Origin: Psychrobacter urativorans
GTDB taxonomy: Bacteria; Pseudomonadota; Gammaproteobacteria; Pseudomonadales; Moraxellaceae
Direction: 5' to 3'
NCBI RefSeq assembly: GCF_904846695.1
Contig: NZ_CAJHBR010000015.1
Location: forward strand, 19,085-83,084
Length of the DNA stretch: 64,000 nt
How positions within the stretch are numbered: the stretch's first letter is position 1; every line of letters starts with the position of its first letter. Under the pieces are notes generated by a model. It did not search any database and had not been told where the DNA came from. It worked only from the letters and a program-made list of their open reading frames with translations. The position numbers and the translations under genes are program-made. This document shows, piece after piece, positions 27,401 to 37,245 of this stretch.

Positions 27401-27713
27401 AAGCTTATTGTTTTTTGACTGGCCTCAAGACTGGTTTTATCAACTGATATAAGCGTTTTTTAATAAGTTTTTGGCAGTAATCTATAGTTAAACGTTAAGG
27501 TGTAATGAGCTAGTAAAAGGCAAAGAAATACGATCAATAGTTGATCATTTTTAGCGCTTATTACTACAAAATAGCAGCTAAATATTTAGCTTAAAAAACG
27601 TTATATATTTATAGATAATTTACTCTATACTATGCGTGCTTTTGCACCCTGAAAGTCAGCAACAGTTTAGAGATCCTAATATTCATTAGTAAAGATAAGA
27701 TAGGCAGGCATTC
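27401..27713. other. Intergenic region between gshB and murG
   Basis: AT-rich and without ORF or RNA gene. It presumably holds the promoter of the murG-led cluster; actatactatgc at 27624-27635 has a -10-like shape, but no convincing -35 was found. The last bases contain the murG ribosome site (aggcagg). Confidence 0.4.
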
Positions 27714-28799
27714 ATGAAGACACCGCATATATTGATGATGGCTGCTGGCACTGGTGGTCATGTATTCCCAGCGTTAGCCGTTAGCGAAGAGTTGGTTAAG
27801 CGGGGCGCGGTGATTCATTGGTTAGGTACGGCAACTGGTATGGAAAATGGCTTAGTACAGCCTACCGGTTATACCTTCCATCCTATTGCCATGCAAGGAC
27901 TACGTGGCAAGGGTATAGGTCGCCTGTTTAAGATGCCAATCACTCTGTTGTCGGCTACTATGGCCGCAGCCAAAATTATTCGTGGCAACAACATAGAGGT
28001 AGTAGTAGGCTTTGGTGGCTACGTTACTGCACCTGGAGGCATTGCAGCACGCATGACTAGTACGCCACTGATCATTCATGAGCAAAATGCTATTGCTGGC
28101 ATGAGCAATCGTTATTTAGCCAAAATCGCTAGCAAAGTACTGCAAGCTTTTGAAAACACCTTTGCAGATAGTAAGCTCGATGCCAAGCTAGAAACTGTTG
28201 GTAATCCAGTGCGTAATACTATCACTGGTGTTGCCGCGCCAACGCTACGTTATGATATAGCGGATCAAACCCCACTGCGTTTGTTAGTAGTAGGCGGCTC
28301 GCTAGGAGCGCAAGTACTTAATGACACAGTACCAAAAGCCTTAGCTTTGATAGATAAGCCCTTTTCAGTACGTCATCAATGCGGCCGTAACAATGAGGCT
28401 GCTACCCAAGCGGCTTATGATAATGAAGATCTAAGCGCTCATGAGTTTAGCGTACAGCCTTTTATTGATGATATGGCAGCCGCTTATAATTGGGCCGATA
28501 TCATTGTTTGTCGCGCTGGTGCCTTGACGGTCACTGAGATCCAAAACGTCGGCATTGCAGCGATTTTTGTACCTTTGCCACATGCCGTTGATGATCATCA
28601 AACGGCCAATGCGCGCACTCTGACTACACATGATGCAGCGCTATTATTGCCGCAAGCTGAGTTAACGCCTAGCCGTCTGAGCACTGAACTGCTAGCTCTA
28701 GATCGAGCGGCTTGCTTAGCTATGGCTAGTAAAGGTCATGCCCTTGCCAACCGTACTGCCAGTCAACAAGTGGCAGAACTTATATGGCAAGCACTATAA
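27714..28799 (+). CDS. murG: UDP-GlcNAc:lipid I N-acetylglucosaminyltransferase
   Basis: MurG makes lipid II from lipid I on the inner face of the cytoplasmic membrane. The 361-residue GT-B enzyme has the first Gly loop MMAAGTGGHVFPALAV, the second VVGFGGYVTAPGG, HEQNAIAGMSNRYLA, VVGGSLGAQVLNDTVP, and the UDP-GlcNAc-binding end VCRAGALTVTEIQNVGI with PLPHAVDDHQTANA. It opens the distal dcw cluster and is followed by murC after 61 bases. There is no ftsW or mraY just upstream, so the cluster is split compared with E. coli. Confidence 0.96.
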   Translation: MKTPHILMMAAGTGGHVFPALAVSEELVKRGAVIHWLGTATGMENGLVQPTGYTFHPIAMQGLRGKGIGRLFKMPITLLSATMAAAKIIRGNNIEVVVGFGGYVTAPGGIAARMTSTPLIIHEQNAIAGMSNRYLAKIASKVLQAFENTFADSKLDAKLETVGNPVRNTITGVAAPTLRYDIADQTPLRLLVVGGSLGAQVLNDTVPKALALIDKPFSVRHQCGRNNEAATQAAYDNEDLSAHEFSVQPFIDDMAAAYNWADIIVCRAGALTVTEIQNVGIAAIFVPLPHAVDDHQTANARTLTTHDAALLLPQAELTPSRLSTELLALDRAACLAMASKGHALANRTASQQVAELIWQAL

Positions 28800-28860
28800 G
28801 CTGTACTTTTTGACTACTTATCTAACTATATTTTATCGACTTTTATAAAGAGACTCTGTT

Positions 28861-30300
28861 ATGTCCACATCTGCAAAAGCTTTACCTAAACGCCTTATTG
28901 AGATTCCAGAAATGCGCCGTATTCAGCATTTGCATTTCGTTGGTATTGGCGGTTCGGGAATGTGTGGTATCGCTGAGGTCATGAACAACCAAGGTTATAG
29001 AGTAAGCGGCTCAGATATTGTGCAAAGTCCAGTTACTAGTCGTCTGCAGCAGATAGGTATTGAGATATTTATTGGCCATGATTCAAAAAATATCTCTAAT
29101 GCCGATGTGATAGTAGTGTCATCAGCGATTGATCGTAGCAACCCTGAAATTGAAGCGGCCCTTAAAGCTCGTCTACCAGTAGTGCGTCGTGCTGACATGC
29201 TCGGTGAATTGATGCGTTATCGTCACGGTATTGCGGTTGCAGGTGCGCATGGTAAAACGACGACGACCAGCTTACTAACCACTATGATGAATGAGGGGAA
29301 TCTTGATCCCACTTATGTGATAGGTGGCAAGCTCAATGCCTCAGGAAAAAATGCTGCATTAGGCAGTAGTCGCTTTTTGATTGCTGAAGCGGATGAGTCA
29401 GATGCCTCGTTCTTGTCCTTGCATCCGATGGCGGCGATTGTGACTAATATCGACCAAGATCACATGGAAACTTATGACAACAGCTTCGATAAACTAAAAG
29501 CCGCTTATATTCAGTTTTTGCAAAACATGCCTTTTTATGGTTTGGCAGTAGTCTGCGGCGATGATCCTGAGCTTTATGCTATGATCGATGATATAGGTCG
29601 TCCCGTACTGACCTTTGGCCTTGAGCCTTTCAATGACGTGCAAGCGATTGACGTTGTCGTTGAAGGCACTAAGACCCATTTTACTGTGCTACGCCGTGAT
29701 CATGAGCCACTACGTTTGACCTTGAATATTCCGGGTATTCATAATGTGTACAACGCGCTTGCTGCTATTACTATGGCTAGCGATGAAGGCGTTGATGACG
29801 AAGCAATCAAGCGGGCACTACAGAATTTTGAAGGGGTAGGTCGTCGTTTTGAGCAACATGGCCCTATCGCCGTCGATAATGGTGATGTGCTACTAATCGA
29901 TGATTATGGCCATCATCCAAAAGAGGTCGATGCTACCATCAAAGCTGCACGACAAAGCTTCCCTGAGCGCCGTTTAGTAATGATGTTCCAGCCTCATCGT
30001 TACAGCCGTACTCGTGACTGTTTTGATGACTTCGTTGAAGTGTTATCGAGTGTTGACGAATTATTATTACTAGACGTTTATTCGGCAGGTGAGAGCCCAA
30101 TTACTGGCGCTGATACTAAGTCATTAGCACGTAGTATCCGTCTGCGTGGCGCTGTTGAGCCGACTATCGTCGATAAAGCCAATATCGCGCCAGTGATGCA
30201 GCGCTTATTACAAGCAAATGATATGCTTATTACCCAAGGTGCTGGTAATGTAGGGCAAATAGCTATCGATTTGGTAGCCAATGGTCTATACCTCAAATAA
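28861..30300 (+). CDS. murC: UDP-N-acetylmuramate--L-alanine ligase
   Basis: MurC attaches L-alanine to UDP-MurNAc, the first step of stem-peptide synthesis. The 479-residue Mur ligase has the N-terminal UDP-binding [16 protein letters not shown], the ATP loop [13 protein letters not shown], the central [20 protein letters not shown], and the C-terminal [13 protein letters not shown] and FQPHRYSRT. Length and motifs match E. coli MurC (491). Spacing to murG and ddl is 61 and 67 bases, consistent with one operon. The start follows aaagagactctgtt. Confidence 0.96.
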   Translation: MSTSAKALPKRLIEIPEMRRIQHLHFVGIGGSGMCGIAEVMNNQGYRVSGSDIVQSPVTSRLQQIGIEIFIGHDSKNISNADVIVVSSAIDRSNPEIEAALKARLPVVRRADMLGELMRYRHGIAVAGAHGKTTTTSLLTTMMNEGNLDPTYVIGGKLNASGKNAALGSSRFLIAEADESDASFLSLHPMAAIVTNIDQDHMETYDNSFDKLKAAYIQFLQNMPFYGLAVVCGDDPELYAMIDDIGRPVLTFGLEPFNDVQAIDVVVEGTKTHFTVLRRDHEPLRLTLNIPGIHNVYNALAAITMASDEGVDDEAIKRALQNFEGVGRRFEQHGPIAVDNGDVLLIDDYGHHPKEVDATIKAARQSFPERRLVMMFQPHRYSRTRDCFDDFVEVLSSVDELLLLDVYSAGESPITGADTKSLARSIRLRGAVEPTIVDKANIAPVMQRLLQANDMLITQGAGNVGQIAIDLVANGLYLK

Positions 30301-30367
30301 GATTTTAACAAACATTAAACAACCTAAGCGCTTAACCGTGGGTCTTAAAATTATAGGAGTTATTCAT

Positions 30368-31453
30368 ATGAGCGGTAATAATAATAAAGAAAGCTCGAAT
30401 CAGCCTAATCTAGACGGCGTTGATGCTGCTGCTAATGAGCAAAATAACAGTGCTAACCATGATGCCACTAAAATACAGAAGCCAGAATTGGCATTAGCAG
30501 CAGTGGTAAAAACTCAGCAACAGCCAATAGTTAGTAAAGTAAAAGATGCTAGCGAATTCGGCAAAGTAGCTGTGGTATATGGTGGCAACAGCAATGAGCG
30601 CAGTGTTTCTTTAGATAGTGGAGCCGCTGTATTACTAGCTTTACAAAATCAGGGTGTTGACGCTACTCACTTCGATCCTAAACATCAACAGATTACCGAT
30701 CTAATGGCCTATGATCGGGTGTTTAATGTGCTGCATGGTCGTGGCGGTGAAGACGGTGTACTGCAAGGGATGTTACAATGGTTAGATATCCCGCAAACTG
30801 GATCTGGCATCCTAGCCTCAGCTTTAGGTATGGATAAAGTTCGTACCAAACAGCTATGGCAAGGGTGTGGTTTGGCGACAGCCCCTTTTGCATTATTAAC
30901 TGCAGATACTGATTGGCAGCAAGTGGTTAATATGTTGGGTCTACCGCTCATTATCAAGCCAGTTCACGAAGGTTCTAGTATAGGGATGACTAAGGTCAAT
31001 AATTTAGACGAGCTACCAGCAGCTTATGCAACGGCTATCGGTTGCGGCGATGCGGTAATGGCTGAGCGTTGGATTACTGGCCGCGAATTCACTATCGCTA
31101 TTGTCGATGATGAAGCTTATCCAGTTATCCGGTTAGAGCCAGCAGATATTACTAACTTCTATGATTTTGACGCTAAGTACAATCGTAATGATACCGGCTA
31201 CTATATTCCCTGTGGCCTAAGTGCTAATGAAGAACAGCATCTTCAAGCTCTAAGTCTTGCAGCGTTCCGTGCGGTAGACGCCAAAGGCTGGGGCCGAGTG
31301 GATGCTATGCAAGATCAGCAAGGTAATTTCTGGTTGCTAGAGATCAATACCGTTCCTGGAATGACTAGTCATAGTTTAGTGCCGATGGCAGCTAAGGCTC
31401 GTGGAATGGACTTTGATCAGTTATGCTGGCATATTTTAGCGCAAACTATATAA
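30368..31453 (+). CDS. ddlB: D-alanine--D-alanine ligase with N-terminal extension
   Basis: Ddl makes the D-Ala-D-Ala dipeptide for the wall precursor. The ATP-grasp core begins near residue 56 (GKVAVVYGGNSNERSVSLDSG) and includes VLHGRGGEDGVLQGML, IIKPVHEGSSIGMTKV, ERWITGREFTIAIVD, and the metal-binding end LLEINTVPGMTSHSLVP. The first 55 residues are a polar extension (Asn, Gln, Ala, Lys) absent from most Ddl proteins of about 306 residues. The start ATG has aggag nine bases upstream; an earlier frame overlaps murC and lacks a site. As in E. coli it lies between murC and ftsQ. Confidence 0.93.
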   Translation: MSGNNNKESSNQPNLDGVDAAANEQNNSANHDATKIQKPELALAAVVKTQQQPIVSKVKDASEFGKVAVVYGGNSNERSVSLDSGAAVLLALQNQGVDATHFDPKHQQITDLMAYDRVFNVLHGRGGEDGVLQGMLQWLDIPQTGSGILASALGMDKVRTKQLWQGCGLATAPFALLTADTDWQQVVNMLGLPLIIKPVHEGSSIGMTKVNNLDELPAAYATAIGCGDAVMAERWITGREFTIAIVDDEAYPVIRLEPADITNFYDFDAKYNRNDTGYYIPCGLSANEEQHLQALSLAAFRAVDAKGWGRVDAMQDQQGNFWLLEINTVPGMTSHSLVPMAAKARGMDFDQLCWHILAQTI

Positions 31454-31914
31454 GCAGTAATGCTTGATTAGAGTTGATATAGCACAACTTCATGTAAACT
31501 TGTGTAAATTCAATAGTCATAGCACGGGTTAGGCTATTGTTTAACGTCAAAATACGTTAAGATTGCCATAACTCTGCTACTCTGATAAAGATTGACTTGT
31601 TTTGGTAGTTAAGTATATGATATGTCACAATTTTAACCACTAGGCTCGATAACTAAAGTTGACTACTAAATAAATGACATGTAATTAACCGAATATTTAG
31701 ATTATTAATGATTTAATTCGACTAAATAAATGCTAATCATTGATTATATGTTAGCGCTTATCACATGTTTATTATGAATATTTTCTTAAGTGACTTATAG
31801 TTATTCGTTTATAATGGGCTATGATAGAAGTTTAGATTCAGTGATAAATTAGTAAAGCTGTAGTCTCAAAAGTAACTCAATATTAGCAAAAGTAAATTAG
31901 GGGTGAATACCATC
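31454..31914. other. AT-rich gap between ddlB and ftsQ
   Basis: In most gammaproteobacteria ddl and ftsQ nearly touch; here about 460 bases separate them. There is no ORF worth calling and no strong hairpin. The length and AT-richness suggest that ftsQ, ftsA and ftsZ have their own promoter here; tataat at 31810-31815 is a possible -10. Confidence 0.45.
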
Positions 31915-32904
31915 ATGGCTCAAGCTGTCAATGAAGTAAATGACTTGATGAGTAATGACACCCTTCGTTCGAAGTCTAAGTTGTCAATGCCGAGTTCAGC
32001 CAAATATTTTTTTATGGCACTATTTATTGGTTTATTACTGCTGATATTGATAATGGGTGCGAAAGCTTTACGAGATGCACCGCCTGCCGCTATTCAAGTA
32101 AGTAGTGAAGGCTTGACTAGCACTCAATACCAGACCTTAAAACAAGCTATGGACCAACAGAAAGTTAGTAGTTTTTTTACTACTGATCTGCAAGCTTTGC
32201 GCGACATAGTTATAGGTATGGCTTGGGTTGATCAAGTGAGCGTAACTCGTGATTGGCAACAAGGTATTGTTATTACTGCGCTGCCCAAGCAAGCTATTGC
32301 TAATTTTGGTACTGAGCGTTTAGTAGATGCCAAAGGCGTAGTGTTTGTACCTACCGATAATAAAGACTTACGCCAACAAAGCTTTGCTAATTTGCAAGGT
32401 GAAGTTGACCAAGCACCCGTTATCATGCAACAAATGCAGCAAGTTAATGATTGGTATGCTCCTATTGACATGCAAGTAGAGGATATTATCTTAACTAAAC
32501 GCATGACTTGGTTGATTCGTTTTGATAACGGTCTACGAGTGATAGTTGATAATGAAAATACAGCACAAAAATTACTTAATCTTAGTCAGTTATTGGGTAA
32601 TCAGTTAAGTAGTCGCCGTGATGAGATTCAGTCAGTGGATCTGCGTTATAAGAATGGCTTTACTATTACTTGGCATGCGATTGAACCCGTAGTAGCGACT
32701 ACCGATGCCACAGCTACTGATGCTAGCAGCAAAGTCGATAGCACTAAGGGTGATAGCACTAAGGGTGATAGTACTAAAGTGACTAGCAGCAAAGTCGATA
32801 ACACTAAGCCTGATAGTACTAAAGTGACTAGCAGCAAAGTTGATACTAAGGTTGCTACTACTGACATTTCTACTACTGAGGTTGACCCTACTAACAAACC
32901 CTGA
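31915..32904 (+). CDS. ftsQ: Cell division protein FtsQ with a repetitive C-terminal tail
   Basis: FtsQ links early and late divisome proteins in the inner membrane. The 329-residue protein has a short cytoplasmic N-terminus, one membrane segment at about residues 32-50 (FFMALFIGLLLLILIMG), a POTRA-like domain (residues 60-130: IQVSSEGLTSTQYQTLKQAM to VTRDWQQGIVITALP) and the conserved FtsQ domain with LVDAKGVVFVPT and QSVDLRYKNGFTITW. After the usual end, about 60 residues of Lys/Ser/Thr/Asp repeats follow, as the periplasmic tail. I chose ATG after agggg (11-base spacing); a GTG four codons earlier overlaps that site. Confidence 0.9.
   Translation: MAQAVNEVNDLMSNDTLRSKSKLSMPSSAKYFFMALFIGLLLLILIMGAKALRDAPPAAIQVSSEGLTSTQYQTLKQAMDQQKVSSFFTTDLQALRDIVIGMAWVDQVSVTRDWQQGIVITALPKQAIANFGTERLVDAKGVVFVPTDNKDLRQQSFANLQGEVDQAPVIMQQMQQVNDWYAPIDMQVEDIILTKRMTWLIRFDNGLRVIVDNENTAQKLLNLSQLLGNQLSSRRDEIQSVDLRYKNGFTITWHAIEPVVATTDATATDASSKVDSTKGDSTKGDSTKVTSSKVDNTKPDSTKVTSSKVDTKVATTDISTTEVDPTNKP
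32722..32850 (+). repeat. 15-bp and 45-bp nested tandem repeats in the ftsQ tail
   Basis: Units of 15 bases (gatagcactaagggt and variants) recur, and a larger unit of about 45 bases beginning at gatagtactaaagtgact is seen twice. They encode SKVD-STKGD-STKV-type repeats. All units keep the reading frame. Confidence 0.75.
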
Positions 32905-33061
32905 TTGTAGCGGATAATTAATTGTAGGTTATAGCCTTTATAAAAATGGGTAAATAGACGAATAATATTACATTTATTTAGATAATAGCCCAAAACACTT
33001 TTTTGATGATTTAATGGGGACGTCATATGGTTCCCTGTTTAGCGATAATTTGTCTGGTACC

Positions 33062-34354
33062 ATGAAAAATACTGAAAATCTAGTTGTAGTTCATCTAAGT
33101 GCCACTGCAGTTTATGTAGTGATCGGCAGCGTCGTGTCTGAAAAAGACATCCGCATTATGGGCGTTGGGCAAGTCAAAAACAGTGACTTTTACCAAGGCC
33201 AGATTAAGCATCGTGAACGTTTACAAAGCGCTATTAAGCAAGCCATTCAAGAAGCCGAAGATGTCGCAAATTGCCGAGTTCATAGCGTATGGTTGACGCT
33301 GTCAACACCTGAGCTATCTAGCAAGAATAGCGTCGGCAGCGTGCTGGTTGAAGATGATATAGTTAGCGCTAAAGACATGGTAAAAGCCTTGGCTAACGCT
33401 AAATCAAAGGACTTGCCAGCGGATTATTACTTGATGCATTGCTGTCAGCAAGGCGTCTATGTTGATGATCAAGACAATATCGTTGATGACGCTATCGAGA
33501 TGTTAGCTAAAAACATCAGCGTTATGTATCACATGATGATGATGCCTGTGGTGAGTCGTCAAAATATTCAAAAACTACTACAGAGTTGTGACGTTGGTAT
33601 TGATCATGTGGTTTTTGATGCAGTGACTAGTGCTGAATATAGCCTAATGAGTGAAGAGCGTCAGCAAGGTATTTGTCTTATAGATATTGGTGCGAGCACA
33701 ACTAGTATTTGCGTCTATAAAGAAAACAAACTAATATTCACTCATTGTATTGCTATCGGTAGCCATGCGGTAACTATGGATATATCAGCAGACTTTGGTA
33801 TTTCAATGATAGAAGCTGAAAAGCTGAAAAAATTGCATGGTACTGCGGATATCAATAGTATAGATCCTAGCGTATTCTTGTTATATAAGACGCAAGGATC
33901 GAGCGATGCGCTTAATGTACATACTTACAGCTTAGCGCAAATTATTGAAGCACGTTATGTGCAGATATTTACTGAAGTGGCGCGTCAGCTACATGAGGTA
34001 GATCTGCTACATTACCTTGATCGCGGTTTTGTACTTACTGGCGGCGGTAGTGCTATTAAAGGCATGGTACCTTTTGCCAAAAAGCTATTGAAAATGCCAG
34101 TAGTATTGACCAATACCCATCCTGCAATTAGTGCTTATAACCATTTTGATAATGACGCTTCGTTTAAGCAGCTTAATGATCAAATACATGACAGTGCTTA
34201 TCAGACCGCCTTTGGTACTCTACTATATAGTCAGAGTGAACAGTTCCGCCACAGTGAGCAAAGTGAGCCGGAAGCTGCCAAGCAGCGACGGGTAAAGAAT
34301 GTTTTTCAAGGTGTTGGCCAACGTTTTAGTAGTGTGCTCAAAAAAATATTATAG
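33062..34354 (+). CDS. ftsA: Cell division protein FtsA with divergent ATP-binding motifs
   Basis: FtsA is the actin-like protein that tethers FtsZ to the membrane. The 430-residue sequence has the expected layout: subdomain 1A, the FtsA-specific SHS2-like 1C region (residues 75-160), ICLIDIG at residues 204-210, the adenosine motif FVLTGGGSAIKG near 328, TAFGTLLYS, and a C-terminal amphipathic helix (FQGVGQRFSSVLKKIL) for membrane binding. The first phosphate motif, D/E-I-G-T-x-K in other FtsA proteins, reads HLSATA (residues 11-16). The second reads DIGASTTS where GGGT-x-D is usual. The start is inferred from alignment with E. coli; no clear ribosome site is seen. Confidence 0.9.
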   Translation: MKNTENLVVVHLSATAVYVVIGSVVSEKDIRIMGVGQVKNSDFYQGQIKHRERLQSAIKQAIQEAEDVANCRVHSVWLTLSTPELSSKNSVGSVLVEDDIVSAKDMVKALANAKSKDLPADYYLMHCCQQGVYVDDQDNIVDDAIEMLAKNISVMYHMMMMPVVSRQNIQKLLQSCDVGIDHVVFDAVTSAEYSLMSEERQQGICLIDIGASTTSICVYKENKLIFTHCIAIGSHAVTMDISADFGISMIEAEKLKKLHGTADINSIDPSVFLLYKTQGSSDALNVHTYSLAQIIEARYVQIFTEVARQLHEVDLLHYLDRGFVLTGGGSAIKGMVPFAKKLLKMPVVLTNTHPAISAYNHFDNDASFKQLNDQIHDSAYQTAFGTLLYSQSEQFRHSEQSEPEAAKQRRVKNVFQGVGQRFSSVLKKIL

Positions 34355-34525
34355 ATAGTTACTACAGCTAGCGCTCATAACCAATTATATGAATGCTAAC
34401 TGTTATTTAGACCCTTATTTATTTCGATTTATTTACCTACATTTATATATAGTCAGTCGATAGCACGTTGTATAAGCGTCATTACGTATCGACCATCATG
34501 CTATCTGCAACTGGAGAATCTTTTT

Positions 34526-35713
34526 ATGTCAAAATACACCATGCCACATGACAACCAACCTCAAAGTAATGGCCAAGCACGTTTTATCGTATTCGGTGTC
34601 GGCGGCGGCGGCGGTAATGCAGTTGAACACATGGTGCAACAGGGTATAAAAGGGGTGACGTTCGTCTGTGCTAATACAGATAAACAAGCGCTTGATCGCT
34701 TAACGGCACCGCACAAGTTACAATTAGGTGCTAAGAGTAACCGCGGTCTTGGTGCAGGTGCTAATCCAGAAGTAGGACGTGAAGCTGCTGAGAGCGAAGA
34801 AGAAGCTATTCGCACTTTACTTGAACACTCAGACATGGTGTTTATTACTGCTGGTATGGGTGGCGGTACTGGTACAGGGGCTGCTCCAGTAGTCGCACGT
34901 ATTGCCAAAGAGATGGAAGTTTTGACGGTTGCTGTCGTCACTACCCCTTTCAAATTTGAAGGTGGCAAGCGCATCAAAGCGGCTAAAGCTGGTATCGAGC
35001 AGTTAACCAATTTTGTCGACTCTATTATTACTATCCCTAATGATAAGTTAATGAGCATCTACGGCAATATTTCAATGCAGGATGCCTTCAAAAAAGCTGA
35101 TGATGTGCTATTGCATGCTGTACAAGGTATAGCTGAAACTATCGCTCGTGAAGGGCTTATCAATATTGACTTTAACGATATCCGTACCGCAATGACTGCT
35201 AAAGGTCATGCGATGATGGGTATTGGTCGTGCAAGCGGCGATGATCGTGCTCGTCAAGCCACAGAAAAAGCCATCAGATCACCATTACTTGATGATCTAC
35301 GCCTAGAAAACGCTAAAGGCTTATTAGTTAACGTTATTTCATCTGAGTCTTTATCTTTAGATGAATTCAACCAAATCAGCGAAATCGTTGAAGGTATCAC
35401 TGATAATGACGACGCTAACATCTTCTATGGTTCAGTAATTGATGAAGAGATGGGTGATGATCTGCATGTTACGGTTATTGCTACTGGATTGACTTTGAAT
35501 GAAGACTTAACTGAAGTCGTAGCACCAATACCTTCAGTGACTAGTAATCAGTCAGTTGATCCTAATTTGCATACTAGTGCTTTGAATAGTCAAAAACAGT
35601 CGAAAACTCAGACTTTCCAAGACAATATTACTCGTCCTGGCGCAATCCAAGAGCATCAAGCTACCAAAACTAACAGTATTCAAGACTACTTAAAGCGTCA
35701 ACAAAATAAGTAA
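34526..35713 (+). CDS. ftsZ: Cell division protein FtsZ
   Basis: FtsZ is the tubulin homologue that forms the division ring. The 395-residue protein has FGVGGGGGNAVEHMV, CANTDKQAL, the tubulin signature GGGTGTGAAPVVA, TTPFKFEGGKR, and NIDFNDIRTAM at the T7 loop. A polar linker follows, then the C-terminal peptide SIQDYLKRQQNK, comparable with the E. coli tail that binds FtsA and ZipA. The ribosome site is ctggagaat. A strong terminator ends the ftsQAZ unit. Confidence 0.97.
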   Translation: MSKYTMPHDNQPQSNGQARFIVFGVGGGGGNAVEHMVQQGIKGVTFVCANTDKQALDRLTAPHKLQLGAKSNRGLGAGANPEVGREAAESEEEAIRTLLEHSDMVFITAGMGGGTGTGAAPVVARIAKEMEVLTVAVVTTPFKFEGGKRIKAAKAGIEQLTNFVDSIITIPNDKLMSIYGNISMQDAFKKADDVLLHAVQGIAETIAREGLINIDFNDIRTAMTAKGHAMMGIGRASGDDRARQATEKAIRSPLLDDLRLENAKGLLVNVISSESLSLDEFNQISEIVEGITDNDDANIFYGSVIDEEMGDDLHVTVIATGLTLNEDLTEVVAPIPSVTSNQSVDPNLHTSALNSQKQSKTQTFQDNITRPGAIQEHQATKTNSIQDYLKRQQNK

Positions 35714-35865
35714 GGCTAAAACTGATAGTCATTATTTACAAGTTAGTGGTAGCAACTGTAATAATTTAGTCGAATACTATTAATAGCTATTATTTAGCAA
35801 TATAGTATTTTTTATAACCGTTAGTTATATATCGCTGTAGTTACTGGTTGTTATCAATAGTTATC

Positions 35866-35899
35866 AAAAAAGCCAACGCTTCATCGTTGGCTTTTTTTT
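35866..35899 (+). terminator. Rho-independent terminator after ftsZ
   Basis: aaagccaacg and cgttggcttt pair perfectly around a 6-base loop, followed by a further T-run, 150 bases past the stop codon. Confidence 0.9.
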
Positions 35900-35978
35900 A
35901 GCTTTTTTTTGACTTTTTGCAGCTAATTGACGGTTTAATGCTCCATTAATGGCTATTTTCGTTGTTTATTTAACTATT

Positions 35979-36006
35979 TAGTTGTTAGTTGTTAGTTGTT
36001 AGTTGC
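35979..36006. repeat. 7-bp tandem repeat upstream of lpxC
   Basis: Four copies of tagttgt/tagttgc follow each other in the 470-base gap between ftsZ and lpxC. The rest of this gap shows only the ftsZ terminator and the lpxC ribosome site. Confidence 0.7.
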
Positions 36007-36183
36007 TAATTGGTCACTAATTACCTAGTGGCCCTCTTACTGAGCCAGATTTTATAATAAATGGTTGTTGATTTAGCCACTCAATATAAGTAATGAGCAA
36101 ATTAACGATTTGTACCTATAGCGGATTAGGGGTAGCTAATGGTACACTATGGCAATTGTAACAAAATATGTGAGAGAGTAGCC

Positions 36184-37101
36184 ATGAATCAACGAACTAT
36201 AAAAACAGCTATAGCCATAACCGGCATCGGTCTGCATAGTGGCGAGCCTGTTGATCTAGAGTTTCATCCACAACCTATTAATACTGGCGTAGTCTTTGAG
36301 CGTTCTGATATTATCGGTAGCGCTCCTATTCCTGCTAGTGCTTTTTTAGTACAAGACACTATGATGTCATCGAACTTAGTGTTCGGTGGTACGCGTGTAG
36401 GTACTGTCGAACATTTACTTAGCGCTATCGCAGGTGTTGGGGTTGATAATCTGTTGATTCGAGTATCCGCTAGCGAAATTCCAATTATGGATGGTAGTGC
36501 TTCTCCTTTTGTAGGGCTATTGCTACAAGCTGGTTTTCGTGAGCAAGAAGCTGCTAAGAGGTTCTTAAGAATCGTTAAGCCAGTAAAAGTGAAAGTTGAC
36601 GATAAATGGGCAGAACTGCGTCCTTATGATGGCTTTGAATTAAACTTCGAAATAGATTTTGATCATCCTGCTTTTGATAAGAACCATCAGCATGCCCAAT
36701 TATGCTTTTCTACCCAAAACTTTATCGAAGAGTTAAGCTCTGCTCGCACTTTTGGCTTTTTAAGCGATATTGAAACATTGCGTAGTAATAATTTGGCGTT
36801 AGGTGGCAGTATGGACAATGCCATCGTCATCGATGACGCAAAAATCCTCAACGCTGAAGGTTTGCGTTATGCTGACGAATTTGTTCGTCATAAAATATTA
36901 GATGCGCTAGGTGATTTATATTTAATTGGCTATCCAATAATTGGTCGTTTTAATGCTTATAAATCAGGCCATGCATTAAACAATTTGCTAGTGCGCGAGA
37001 TTCTTTCAGACAAAAGTAACTTCGAAATTGTAACTTTTGATGACAATGTAAGTTGTCCTATCGAATATTTACCTTTGAGTAGCCTAAGTATTGAAGGATG
37101 A
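36184..37101 (+). CDS. lpxC: UDP-3-O-acyl-N-acetylglucosamine deacetylase
   Basis: LpxC catalyses the committed step of lipid A synthesis. The 305-residue protein has TGIGLHSGEPVDLEFHP, the zinc-binding His in TVEHLLSAIAG, the catalytic MDGSASPF, RTFGFL, and the zinc pair in HKILDALGDLYL, ending with HALNNLLVREIL. Length equals that of E. coli LpxC. The ATG is chosen because it follows gagagtagcc; an upstream frame adds 15 unlikely residues. It closes the dcw cluster and is followed by a very long terminator hairpin. Confidence 0.96.
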   Translation: MNQRTIKTAIAITGIGLHSGEPVDLEFHPQPINTGVVFERSDIIGSAPIPASAFLVQDTMMSSNLVFGGTRVGTVEHLLSAIAGVGVDNLLIRVSASEIPIMDGSASPFVGLLLQAGFREQEAAKRFLRIVKPVKVKVDDKWAELRPYDGFELNFEIDFDHPAFDKNHQHAQLCFSTQNFIEELSSARTFGFLSDIETLRSNNLALGGSMDNAIVIDDAKILNAEGLRYADEFVRHKILDALGDLYLIGYPIIGRFNAYKSGHALNNLLVREILSDKSNFEIVTFDDNVSCPIEYLPLSSLSIEG

Positions 37102-37245
37102 ATACACGAATATACAGGATGTATCGCAACAATTACGTAAGATTACATGCCTTGTGCAATTAATTAGCGCTAAAATGTCAATTTTTAGCTAAGTAAATAA
37201 TTGATGAATAGCTCTATCCTAAGCCATATAAACCCTTCGCCTAGC

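Noticed and set aside
32646..33026. Minus-strand ORF of 126 codons opposite the ftsQ tail
   Set aside because: It is the complement of the repetitive tail, hydrophobic only because the sense codons are Ser/Thr/Lys/Asp. The sense gene explains the DNA.
34561..35058. Minus-strand ORF of 165 codons inside ftsZ
   Set aside because: It lies fully within a highly conserved gene, and its Pro runs mirror the Gly-rich FtsZ loops.
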